Positions 24,673 to 33,098 of a DNA stretch of 47,465 nt are shown piece by piece; the stretch's first letter is position 1, and the number at the start of each line of letters is the position of its first letter. The notes under the pieces are model-generated. The model had not been told where the DNA came from. It worked only from the letters and a program-made list of their open reading frames with translations, and did no database searches. This stretch comes from CAYNTC01 sp964432925 (GTDB taxonomy: Bacteria > Planctomycetota > Phycisphaerae > Sedimentisphaerales > Anaerobacaceae): NCBI GenBank assembly GCA_964432925.1, contig CAYSPM010000004.1:1-47465 (forward strand), written 5' to 3'. The position numbers were made by a program, and so were the translations under genes.

Positions 24673-24812
24673 GTGTTTTGCCCTTTATTTCTCCAGCCGC
24701 CAGAATCGGTTCACGAAACTATTCTACTATTTTGGGGCAGCTTGTCAATTTCTGGCGTGAACTGCACACCCTACGATCCTAAATTGCCCGGGATATAGGC
24801 GAAGCACTTGAC

Positions 24813-25730
24813 TTATTTGCCGGGCTCTTCGAGCTGCCGGTCGTCTTTTTCGGTATCCTCCAACAAATCGAGAACACCGTCGATTGGCGTTACAATTGTG
24901 TAACCGGAGTTTGAGATTTCCCAATAGGAGAACTTGTGGGTTGCATTTATCCATGTTTCCTTGAAAGGAACAAATTCGCTTACAAGGCCAATAATGGAAA
25001 ATTTAGTCTCTGTCAGGCTGACGCGCTCCACCTGTAACACCGGTCCACCGCTGTTTCCGTAATAGGTTGGGCAGTCGATGATAATAGTTCTCTTTGCCTT
25101 GTCTTTTCCTGCTATAATACCTTTTCTCAATAATGGTATGTTCGGGTCGATCTGCGCTGTTTCTTTGACGCCTATAGAAGTAGGGTAACCAAAAAGAAAA
25201 ACATCGTTGGATATTAACGCCTGTTTGAAGGTCCTTGTGTTTTCAATGGCGAGACCGAGAATCCCTGATTTAGTATACTTTACTTTCTCTACTCCTTCTA
25301 CAAAGTCAACCCGGTATCCTTTCCCGCCCTCTCTGGGGCGAAGATTCGCAATTCTCACGATGGTTGCGTCATGATCTTTGTGATATCTTATAAGTGACTT
25401 GGCATTTAGCCTATGGAGGTCGAGTTCCAATTTGATTTTTCCTGGGTCATTTGGATCTTTGGAATACGACAAGCAAGTTGCGTTCGCGCCTTTTAGAGTA
25501 TATGATCCATTTGATTCTGTGAAAAGCACGTGCCGGCTCGTGACGAGATAGAGATGCTGGCCGCTGCTTAAATAAAAGCCGGAAGCCAAGCTATGTTCTT
25601 TGATAGTAATGAGTACAGGATAAGAAAGGTTATCATCTGGAATGGCTCGATACCCACGAGCGTCGCTATGGAATGAAGCAAGCGTCCAGAACGCGAGCAC
25701 ACCACTTATGATGGGCTTGTATGGTTGCAT
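24813..25730 (-). CDS. Secreted trypsin-like serine peptidase
   Basis: The 305-residue protein has a signal peptide (SGVLAFWTLASFHSDARG) and one chymotrypsin-fold domain with all three catalytic residues in context: H67 (VTSRHVLFTE), D121 (HKDHDATIVRI) and S227 (PTYYGNSGGPVLQ). No PDZ domain is visible, unlike HtrA. The start used has AAGGAGGG close upstream; the longer frame extends through that site. It is probably an extracytoplasmic protease or a degraded-substrate sensor. It is a single transcription unit. Confidence 0.87.
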   Translation of the reverse strand: MQPYKPIISGVLAFWTLASFHSDARGYRAIPDDNLSYPVLITIKEHSLASGFYLSSGQHLYLVTSRHVLFTESNGSYTLKGANATCLSYSKDPNDPGKIKLELDLHRLNAKSLIRYHKDHDATIVRIANLRPREGGKGYRVDFVEGVEKVKYTKSGILGLAIENTRTFKQALISNDVFLFGYPTSIGVKETAQIDPNIPLLRKGIIAGKDKAKRTIIIDCPTYYGNSGGPVLQVERVSLTETKFSIIGLVSEFVPFKETWINATHKFSYWEISNSGYTIVTPIDGVLDLLEDTEKDDRQLEEPGK

Positions 25731-25868
25731 AATCCTGCCCTCCTTTTTTCGTGGTCTATTAAAATGAGCAACTACATCGTTTTCGGGGAATCGTAATTTG
25801 TTTGATACCAAATGTCAAGTATTGTCTGAGATTCCTCGGCTGCGATTGGAATGACCATAGGCTCAGGT

Positions 25869-26999
25869 CTATTCAATCACGTGAATATTCTTCTTTTTGC
25901 ACATGTCTTTGAATATCTTTGGCCAGACGGTGGCGCTGACTTCGCCGATGTGAGCTTTTTTCAAAAGCAGCATAAAGGTTCGCGACTGCCCGATGCCGCC
26001 GCCGATACTAAGTGGAATCTGGTCATTTAAGATGGCCTGATGATATGGGAGCTTTAGAAAATCAAGCTGACCCGAAATCTCAAGCTGTTGCTTGAGCGTT
26101 TCTTTGTTAACGCGAATACCCATAGACGTCAATTCGTGTCGGCGTTTTGTGACCGGATTCCAGACGAGAATATCGCCGTTGATTCCATGCATCGGCCTGC
26201 CGTCTTCTGAGGTTGTTTCCGTTACCCAGTCATCGTAATCTGCTGCCCGCATCTCGTGTGGATAGCCGTCCTTTAGCACCCAGCCGATTCCAATAATAAA
26301 AACAGCGGGATATTCCTGCACAATCGCCGTCTCGCGTTGCTTTCTCGGCATATCCAGAAATCTGTCGAGTATGTCTTCGGCGTGGATGAAAGTAAGCTCC
26401 TCTGGCAGGTCCGGATATTTGTCACTCTTTAGTTGTGGAAACAGCTCCTGCACATGCGTCTCAGCACCCTTGAGCACCTTCCATATCTTCTGCACCACTT
26501 CTCTAAGGAGCTTTAAATTGCGTTGTTCTTCCGTTATAGCCAATTCCCAATCCCATTGATCTACGTAGGTGCTATGGTCGTTATCAAGGAAGTAGTCTTT
26601 GCGCACGGCTCGCATATCCGTAAGCAGACCTTCACCGACCTCCATGCCGAACTGCTTAAGCGCCATTCGTTTCCACTTGGTCGCCGCCTGTACCACCTCT
26701 GCGTCGATTGGATTCTTGTTATAGTCGTTTGAAATATGGAAACCGATTGGCGTCCGTGACCCATCACGGTCCAGATAATCATTTATACCACTTTCCACGT
26801 CTACAATAAGAGGCACTTGGACACGAATCAAGTTAAGTTCTTTGCACAAATTTTGTTCGATGTAATCTTTGACTTCATAGATTGCAATCTGCGTCTCTTT
26901 TGGCGATAGCAATGAGCTATAATCCTGCGGCAGGATCTTCTCCATCTCAGCATAATCACCAATCCCCGGCCCAGCAAGGTCTGCTTTCTTATCCGCCAT
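25869..26999 (-). CDS. asnA: Aspartate-ammonia ligase (asparagine synthetase A)
   Basis: The 376-residue enzyme makes asparagine from aspartate, ammonia and ATP. It resembles the class II aaRS-like AsnA throughout: VPLIVDVESGINDYLDRDGS, VVQAATKWKRMALKQF, LLTDMRAVRKDYFLDNDHS, YVDQWDWELAI and LSIGGGIGQSRTFMLLL. It is somewhat longer than the 330-residue E. coli enzyme because of insertions in the centre. GGAGGAC precedes the ATG and a good promoter lies at 27093-27120. Confidence 0.96.
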   Translation of the reverse strand: MADKKADLAGPGIGDYAEMEKILPQDYSSLLSPKETQIAIYEVKDYIEQNLCKELNLIRVQVPLIVDVESGINDYLDRDGSRTPIGFHISNDYNKNPIDAEVVQAATKWKRMALKQFGMEVGEGLLTDMRAVRKDYFLDNDHSTYVDQWDWELAITEEQRNLKLLREVVQKIWKVLKGAETHVQELFPQLKSDKYPDLPEELTFIHAEDILDRFLDMPRKQRETAIVQEYPAVFIIGIGWVLKDGYPHEMRAADYDDWVTETTSEDGRPMHGINGDILVWNPVTKRRHELTSMGIRVNKETLKQQLEISGQLDFLKLPYHQAILNDQIPLSIGGGIGQSRTFMLLLKKAHIGEVSATVWPKIFKDMCKKKNIHVIE

Positions 27000-27092
27000 T
27001 ACATGTCCTCCAAAATCATAGTGAAATTTAATGTTTCAAGCCTTTGACTTGGCCTTACCGATGTGTTCCATCGGCCTTATCATTTTCGCCAA

Positions 27093-27120
27093 ATTCTAAC
27101 CTGATTGCGGAAAATGTCAA
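27093..27120 (-). promoter_or_regulatory. sigma70-type promoter of asnA
   Basis: On the minus strand TTGACA (27115-27120) and TAGAAT (27093-27098) are 16 bases apart, about 90 bases before asnA. The rest of the 327-base spacer (27000-27326) shows no gene; yjbQ starts at its other end behind GGGAGG. Confidence 0.7.
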
Positions 27121-27326
27121 GCAACGATTTTCTTTATAATTGTAGAATGTGTCACTCGCCTGGAACAAAGGAGAGCATCCGTCCTTGAAATCTGCAAGAT
27201 GTTATTCCTTACTGTATCAAAACCTGTTACAATCACGTGATATGCTGTGAAATCACCCATGCCGGTATTGCAGAAGCTCCGGCTAATACGTGAATATATG
27301 TTTGTTCGGAAAAAGGGAGGTCAGCT

Positions 27327-27743
27327 ATGAAAAGCTATAGAAAAGAGTTGTGGTTCAATACAAAAAATCGGAGAGAATTTATCAACATCACACCACAAGT
27401 CCAACAGTGTCTTGCTGAAAGCGGCGTCAAGCAAGGCCTTGTCCTTTGCAACGCCATGCACATAACTGCCAGCGTCTTCATCAACGATGATGAATCTGGA
27501 TTGCATCACGATTTTGAAGTATGGCTCGAAAAACTCGCCCCTGAAAAACCATATTCGCAATATCGCCATAATGGCTACGAGGATAATGCCGATGCACACA
27601 TTAAGCGGAGCGTTATGGGAAGGGAAGTAGTGGTCGCCGTTACAGATGGCAAACTCGATTTCGGCCCATGGGAGCAGATATTCTACGGCGAGTTCGATGG
27701 CAAAAGGAAAAAACGTGTCCTCGTCAAAATCATCGGAGAATGA
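27327..27743 (+). CDS. YjbQ/UPF0047 family protein
   Basis: The 138-residue protein covers the whole UPF0047 family: KELWFNTKNRREFINITPQV, GLVLCNAMHITASVFINDDE, HNGYEDNADAHIKRSVMGRE and GKLDFGPWEQIFYGEFDG. The conserved His and Glu residues of the trimeric beta-barrel are kept. E. coli YjbQ has weak thiamine-phosphate synthase activity in vitro; the true role is open. GGGAGG precedes the ATG. A LysE-family exporter gene starts 11 bases downstream. Confidence 0.93.
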   Translation: MKSYRKELWFNTKNRREFINITPQVQQCLAESGVKQGLVLCNAMHITASVFINDDESGLHHDFEVWLEKLAPEKPYSQYRHNGYEDNADAHIKRSVMGREVVVAVTDGKLDFGPWEQIFYGEFDGKRKKRVLVKIIGE

Positions 27744-27754
27744 ACTGACATTTG

Positions 27755-28390
27755 ATGGAACTGTTATTTTTTTTATCTCAGGTTTTTGTGATATCCCTTT
27801 CGGGCGTGCTGGCGCCGGGTCCGGTGACAGCCGCCGCCATAGCGATGGGCTCTCGCAATCGATTCGCTGGCCCCCTTATGGCCATCGGACATGGAATTAT
27901 CGAATTTCCATTGATGATTCTGATTATCCTCGGTATGGATAAAATTCTAAAATCCACACCAACAAAAATCACAATCGGCCTGGCAGGGGGGGCGTTCCTT
28001 TTATTTATGGCAATCGGCATGCTTAAAAGCTCAAGAAGAAAAGAGCAGCTAAATGCAAAACCTACCAGGACCGGCCCGCTAACAGCCGGAATACTACTTT
28101 CAGTTGGCAATCCATACTTTCTTATCTGGTGGGCTACAGTTGGACTTGCTTTGGCAATGACTGCAAAAGGCCTTGGCATCTGGGCATTTGCACTTTTTGC
28201 TATTGTTCACTGGCTCTGCGATCTTGTCTGGCTTACAACCTTATCTTGGGCTAGCTTCAAGGGATCGATACTGTTGGGTCCCCGCAATCAGCGAATAGTC
28301 CTGTTAATCTGCGGTCTGGCTTTGCTTGCCTTTGGACTGTTTTTTATCTATAGTGCCGGCAGAACGCTAATTAGATTGCTTCTGACATGA
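27755..28390 (+). CDS. LysE-family amino-acid exporter
   Basis: The 211-residue membrane protein has five to six helices. The family features are FVISLSGVLAPGPVTAAAIAMG in helix 1, a GHGIIEFPLMILIIL second helix and the SVGNPYFLIWWATVG signature. Related proteins (LysE, RhtB) export basic or neutral amino acids and related small molecules. A TTG directly before this ATG is an alternative start. It is co-directional with yjbQ, with 11 bases between, so they form an operon. Confidence 0.9.
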   Translation: MELLFFLSQVFVISLSGVLAPGPVTAAAIAMGSRNRFAGPLMAIGHGIIEFPLMILIILGMDKILKSTPTKITIGLAGGAFLLFMAIGMLKSSRRKEQLNAKPTRTGPLTAGILLSVGNPYFLIWWATVGLALAMTAKGLGIWAFALFAIVHWLCDLVWLTTLSWASFKGSILLGPRNQRIVLLICGLALLAFGLFFIYSAGRTLIRLLLT

Positions 28391-28428
28391 ACTCTCTAGT
28401 CAACTTGCGGATGTGTTGAGAGGTAACC

Positions 28429-29745
28429 ATGGATGCTAAAAAACCTTGGCCAAACACAAACTTATTTCGATTCATATTGGCATTCAAGCTTCGATTGTTG
28501 TTTCCGCTTGTTGTTGTATTATCCCTTATCCTCGGCTATGCCATAGTATCAGGCCTTGACGGCCTTGTCTTCAAGGTCCCCAGCATAACGAAAGGCCCGG
28601 TCCTGCTGCGCCTACACCGGGATAGAGCTGCCGTTATGTGGGAGACCAATACAGAAGGGCCCTGCTGGTTGTATTACGGCAAGAACGGTACTCTCGACAA
28701 TTCTCTTGAAAGTGTGGGCGAGAGGTTTCAGTACGGAATTAAACCCAAAGACAAAACAAGCAGGAAAAAGACCGTTTTTATCTATAGAGTTTGGCTTAAA
28801 GATTTAGAGCCAGGTCAGGTCTACTGCTATCGCGTCGTCGGCCCTGCTGTGCGCAGCAAAACCTATAGCTTTCGCACTGTCCCCGATAAGACCGACGAAG
28901 TTAGGTTCATCATCTATGCGGACAGCCGGAGTAATCCCGCCAATCATCGAAAGCTCGTTAGAATCATGATCAAAAAGAAGGCTGATTTCATAGTCCATAT
29001 CGGTGACTTGGTGTACGATGGTGATTGTTACGAGCAATGGGGCCCTCAATTCTTCACACCCCTGAGAGGTCTTGTTGAAAGCGTGCCCATCTATGTTGCA
29101 AAGGGCAATCACGATGGCAGCAACGGCAATTACGAAAAACTACTCGTCCCTCCAGGCGAGGATAATAGCTTTAATTTCGATTATGGCCCCGTACACTTTT
29201 TGTGTGTAGATAATGTCTCCAAAGGCCAAAGAGTCGGAGATCAACTAAAGCTCATCGCCGCCGATGCAAAGGCTAGTGACGCAAAATGGAAATTCGTAAG
29301 CTATCACAAGCCGAGCTTGAACTTTGGCCACCATTGGTCGGATTGGGGCCATCCCGACGTGCTGCCAACTTTTGCCAAAGCAGACATCGATTTCGTCGTA
29401 GCAGGCGACTCACACCAGTACGAGCGATTCAGGCCAATAGCACCGCCAAACGGCAGCACAGGAAGCTATGTCACCTACATAACTTCAGGCGGTGGCGGAG
29501 CACGACTGCACGATGTCGAGCAATCTATCTATCACGCCTTTGCCCGGAAGGTCTATCATTTCTGCCTGTTCCATATCAAAGGCAACAAGCTAACTATGGA
29601 CGCAATCGACATCAAAGGCAACATCATCGATCATCTGGAAATCACCAAGATAGAGGGAAGGCCCAATAAGGAATACTTAAAGACCGCCGTTTCAATGGCT
29701 GCCATTCAAGTTTACCAGGATGTGGTTTGCAACCGTCCAAAATAA
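28429..29745 (+). CDS. Membrane-anchored metallophosphatase, purple acid phosphatase-like
   Basis: The 438-residue protein has an N-terminal membrane anchor (FPLVVVLSLILGYAIVSG, about 25-42). A fibronectin-III-like N domain (about 50-155, RAAVMWETNTEGPCWLYYG and VYCYRVVG) follows, and then a calcineurin-like metallophosphoesterase (about 160-400). The metal ligands are visible: ADSR, HIGDLVYDG, AKGNHDGS, SYHKP and AGDSHQYER. This arrangement is that of extracellular purple acid phosphatases or phosphodiesterases. GAGAGG lies upstream. It may release phosphate outside the cell. Substrate is not known. Confidence 0.9.
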   Translation: MDAKKPWPNTNLFRFILAFKLRLLFPLVVVLSLILGYAIVSGLDGLVFKVPSITKGPVLLRLHRDRAAVMWETNTEGPCWLYYGKNGTLDNSLESVGERFQYGIKPKDKTSRKKTVFIYRVWLKDLEPGQVYCYRVVGPAVRSKTYSFRTVPDKTDEVRFIIYADSRSNPANHRKLVRIMIKKKADFIVHIGDLVYDGDCYEQWGPQFFTPLRGLVESVPIYVAKGNHDGSNGNYEKLLVPPGEDNSFNFDYGPVHFLCVDNVSKGQRVGDQLKLIAADAKASDAKWKFVSYHKPSLNFGHHWSDWGHPDVLPTFAKADIDFVVAGDSHQYERFRPIAPPNGSTGSYVTYITSGGGGARLHDVEQSIYHAFARKVYHFCLFHIKGNKLTMDAIDIKGNIIDHLEITKIEGRPNKEYLKTAVSMAAIQVYQDVVCNRPK

Positions 29746-29833
29746 GCTGTCGCGATGCATCTGTTCGATCGGCACAAGAATCGCTGGGATAATTTCGACA
29801 TCGTCCCCCTTCGCAGATGTTATAGCCTAATGT

Positions 29834-31399
29834 TTACTTGGTGGTTTCTTCTTGTAACTGTGAATTAAGATCACTGATGAATTTCTCGATGATTTCCTTG
29901 GTCAATCCACCTTGCTGCGGCAATTCCAAAGCAATCTGGGCTTCCTTTAGTGCCTCATCTTTTGCTTCCGGCCGGTTTTCAGATAGGAATCGTGCCAGCC
30001 AGAGGTGTACGACAGGATTGTTAGGCTCGATCTTTAGAAGCTCACGAAAATGCTTTTCCGCTTCGTCAAGCCTTCCGTACTGTTGTAAAAGATGTGCCAA
30101 CTGTCCTCGAAATGGTCCTCTCTCCGGGATCAACGCCACCGCCTTGGTCAGCGAATCTATTGCATCGTTCACATTGCCCAGCTTGAGTTGGCAGGCGAAT
30201 AGATCGGCCCACAAGTAGGCGTTGTTACGGTTGACCCGTAAAGCTTCCTCCATAAATTTGCTACAGTTCTGGTATTCGCCGCGGCCCGACAGTATATTGA
30301 ATATAAGTAGCGCGGCGAATGGTCTGGCGCTTTCACGATCCCATATACCTTGCAGTATTCCGAACGCCTTTTGTGTATCCTTGGCTGAGAGGAACTGCGC
30401 ATACAGTATCCTTGACGCTATTGCATTTGGATCAAGCTCTAAGGCCTTCTGATAATATTTTTCTGCTTGCTCATTCTTGTCCTGTTTTTCTGCGATGCTC
30501 GCAGCAAAGGCGTGCATATAAACAGACCTCGGTCGCAAAAGGATAATTTCACTTGCTTTATCAAATGCTCGGTCGAAATCGTGACTAGTGTAGAGCCTGT
30601 AGGCTTCCAGGAAAGAAGAAAAGACCTTCATATTATCGTCCGGCTTGGTGAGCATCTTATCCGCTGGACGCAGAGCTTCTGCCTGGCCTTTTTGATTCAG
30701 TAGACGTCTGATTTGTTCCATTGCAGGGCCTCGTGCCGAGACTATGTTGCCTTTCGCTATGCTCAGTCGAACAAAGCATCCCACAGCATCTGATGTTTCC
30801 GGCAACAGCATCGGTGATCCACTCCATTCGTCACCGAGCTGGTCGCCTCCCAACAGCGATATGAGCCGAGGGACCGCCCTTCGAACTCCTACATAGTCGA
30901 CCGGCAGGGTCTTGTGCTGCACGCCTGCACTATCGCCAATTGGCTCATTAGCGTCGGTTTCAACCGCACCAAGGGTCTCTGGCATGCCTATTATCTCAAC
31001 GCGTTCAATTAGGGGGACACTGTTGTTATCTGCTATTTTTATCGCTGGGTGACCTCGCCATGGAAGTTTAACTACTGCAACGTCAAGCTGCTCATCCGCA
31101 GCTACAATTTCTACGCTGCACACTTCACCAAGGTAGGGACTAAGCACCGTCACCAATCCTGGCATCCTGTGCCGCCCCAGATCAGACTCCTCGTATACAA
31201 TGTGATGCGCTGTTATTGCCAGTGTACCATCTCCTATCACAAAACCATTGCCTGCGAATTTACCGAAGGGCGTACTGGCCATAACCAGTACGAGACAATC
31301 CTCCACAGTGGTGGCGTTATCGTTTTGGCAAAAGACACCTGCCGGAAAAACCAGTACCAACAAAATTACGCTAACAGTGAGAGTTTTGTACCTGTTCAT
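29834..31399 (-). CDS. Secreted trypsin-like protease fused to TPR repeats
   Basis: The 521-residue protein has a signal peptide (VSVILLVLVFPAGVFC). The trypsin-like domain (about 30-250) has H66 (ITAHHIVYE), D106 (EQLDVAVVKL) and S193 (GDEWSGSPMLL) in catalytic positions; the usual GNSGGP is here EWSGSP. From about 265 there are several TPRs (AEKYYQKALELDPN, EALRVNRNNAYLWADLF, AEKHFRELLKIEPNNPVVH). The combination suggests a protease tethered to partner proteins in the envelope. The start was chosen at the ATG behind GAAAGGGCC; upstream in-frame ATGs lack a Shine-Dalgarno. It lies convergent with the metallophosphatase gene. Confidence 0.85.
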   Translation of the reverse strand: MNRYKTLTVSVILLVLVFPAGVFCQNDNATTVEDCLVLVMASTPFGKFAGNGFVIGDGTLAITAHHIVYEESDLGRHRMPGLVTVLSPYLGEVCSVEIVAADEQLDVAVVKLPWRGHPAIKIADNNSVPLIERVEIIGMPETLGAVETDANEPIGDSAGVQHKTLPVDYVGVRRAVPRLISLLGGDQLGDEWSGSPMLLPETSDAVGCFVRLSIAKGNIVSARGPAMEQIRRLLNQKGQAEALRPADKMLTKPDDNMKVFSSFLEAYRLYTSHDFDRAFDKASEIILLRPRSVYMHAFAASIAEKQDKNEQAEKYYQKALELDPNAIASRILYAQFLSAKDTQKAFGILQGIWDRESARPFAALLIFNILSGRGEYQNCSKFMEEALRVNRNNAYLWADLFACQLKLGNVNDAIDSLTKAVALIPERGPFRGQLAHLLQQYGRLDEAEKHFRELLKIEPNNPVVHLWLARFLSENRPEAKDEALKEAQIALELPQQGGLTKEIIEKFISDLNSQLQEETTK

Positions 31400-31495
31400 A
31401 AATCTTGGCCCTTTCTTTTTTGACATCGCAAACAACAGTTTATCCACAGTAACCGCGCTCCGTGGTTGGCACCGGCAACCCTTGAATTCATCCTC

Positions 31496-32863
31496 CTATG
31501 AATGTTGGCCGTGGCTATCTTCTTGTCTGTTGCCGGCGTAGCCCTGCTGACCCATTACTTGCTTGAGGTCGTATTTCTCAAGGATATTTCTTTGCGAATC
31601 CGCTATTTGTTCTACAGATTCACCGCCATGACCTGTACGCTGCCCAAAACTTGCCTTAGCAACTGCATCTGATATTCTCGAAAGCTTAATATTTTCGGGA
31701 ACGGTCGCCGGCACAAAGCCGATTTTTGGCTCCGCAGTCTTTATCAGCAAACCTTCAGCTACAAGATGATTCAATATCCTGTCCCCAAACTCGCCTGGTA
31801 TATCCAGCTTACTACATATAAGCTCAGGTGGGACCGGCGCTTCATTTCTATCAAATGCGATTGCAATCTCCCTGACAATATTGATTGCTGTAAGGTTGTT
31901 AGCAATGAAGTGGTCTGCCGTTTTCCTAACAGTGGCAATCTCAGTTGCATCAAGGGTCTTTAAGTACTGCGTTGTGAACGTTAGCTGTAATCCAAACAGT
32001 GCGATAATCCAGGTTATAAATATCCACACAACACCAAGCGGAATAAGCCCCAGCACTCCATAAATTTTGCTATAAGGAATGAAACGTGTCACGTACTCGC
32101 CAAAGCCCCACTTTGCAAGCATCCAGACTATACCGGCCACTGCCGCGCCCCACAAAGCTGCACCAGCCTGGACTTTTGTGTTCGGCAGCACAAAATACAA
32201 CAAGAATAGCGCTATAACCGCCACCATATAAGATAGTACAACCGGACCAATATGCGACATTACCGTCTTTTGGATCTGGCCAATGGCTGTATATCGTGTG
32301 GTGACATAAATGCCCGCACCTAAAAGTAACGGCCCCAGTGTCAATAGCGCCCAGTAGTTAATCATTCGATGAAGTAGACTTCTTCCCTTCGCAACGTGCC
32401 ATATATTGTTAAAGGCTTTTTCTATTGTTGAAAGAAGGGCAAGCGCCGCCCAGATCACTATGATTATGCTCACCAAGGTAATCGCGCCCTTATTTGCCTT
32501 GGCAAAAAAGTTACTGATTAGTTTGTCCAGATGTTCCGTTATCTTGATAGTCCGTTCCGGGTCCTCAGCCGTAGGAGCAGAGTATTGGATATTCGTAAGA
32601 TGAACCTGGTCGTAAACAAACGCCTTTACTTTCTCACCCATATCGCTATAGGCAGGAAGTGATTGAAATATCAGCAGCATCACTATCGCCAATGGAACAA
32701 TCCCAAAGATTGTATGGTATGATAATGCTGCAGCTTGCTGGCCCGCCCGATTCTTCCTCAATAGTCTCGCGCAATGCGACCACAATTTGATCTGAAAAAC
32801 GATAAATCGGCTGGCCCTTCCAAGCTGAGCAGTAGGTGTGGACAAGAGATTCTTAAACACCAC
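31496..32863 (-). CDS. YihY/BrkB-family membrane protein with C-terminal winged-helix-like part
   Basis: The 455-residue protein has the six-helix YihY/BrkB core (about 25-310): GQQAAALSYHTIFGIVPLAIV, the TLVSIIIVIWAALALL helix, and the FIPYSKIYGVLGLIPLGVVW segment. A cytosolic end (about 330-455) resembles a winged helix (ELICSKLDIPGEFGDRILNHLV). The family was once misnamed RNase BN; it is an inner-membrane protein of uncertain function, perhaps in lipid or envelope stress. It lies 96 bases upstream of the protease-TPR gene on the same strand. Confidence 0.92.
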   Translation of the reverse strand: MVFKNLLSTPTAQLGRASRFIVFQIKLWSHCARLLRKNRAGQQAAALSYHTIFGIVPLAIVMLLIFQSLPAYSDMGEKVKAFVYDQVHLTNIQYSAPTAEDPERTIKITEHLDKLISNFFAKANKGAITLVSIIIVIWAALALLSTIEKAFNNIWHVAKGRSLLHRMINYWALLTLGPLLLGAGIYVTTRYTAIGQIQKTVMSHIGPVVLSYMVAVIALFLLYFVLPNTKVQAGAALWGAAVAGIVWMLAKWGFGEYVTRFIPYSKIYGVLGLIPLGVVWIFITWIIALFGLQLTFTTQYLKTLDATEIATVRKTADHFIANNLTAINIVREIAIAFDRNEAPVPPELICSKLDIPGEFGDRILNHLVAEGLLIKTAEPKIGFVPATVPENIKLSRISDAVAKASFGQRTGHGGESVEQIADSQRNILEKYDLKQVMGQQGYAGNRQEDSHGQHS

Positions 32864-32908
32864 TATTGCCTTTCAAACAGGGAATGCTTTGCATTGACTT
32901 ATGCCTAG

Positions 32909-33091
32909 GCTCTGTTGAAAAGGCCGGTTGTCATTTCCACCGACAGGTGTTCTGTGGAGACCGAAGCCCCTAAGGGGCGGAGTGGAGAAATCTATTAAAA
33001 ACAGATTCCCCGACTCGCCCCCGTTTCTGTCTTCGACAGAAGACACGGGGGGACTCGCTCGGAATGACAGTTTTTAGATTTTCAACAGAGC
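32909..33091. repeat. Interspersed palindromic repeat, copy 2, with 13-bp terminal inverted repeats
   Basis: The outer ends GCTCTGTTGAAAA and TTTTCAACAGAGC are exact inverted repeats. Inside, GTCATTTCC and GGAATGAC are near the ends, and GAGTGGAGAAATCTATTAAAAA is shared almost exactly with the copy at 17204-17350. It sits between the YihY-type and AsmA-like genes. A second internal hairpin (CCCCGTTTCTGTCTTCGACAG and its complement side) is visible. It may also act as a terminator for the AsmA-like gene. Confidence 0.85.
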
Positions 33092-33098
33092 ATTATGC

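Noticed and set aside
31049..31541. Plus-strand frames opposite the protease-TPR gene
   Set aside because: Low-quality shadows of a gene with clear catalytic and TPR motifs on the minus strand.
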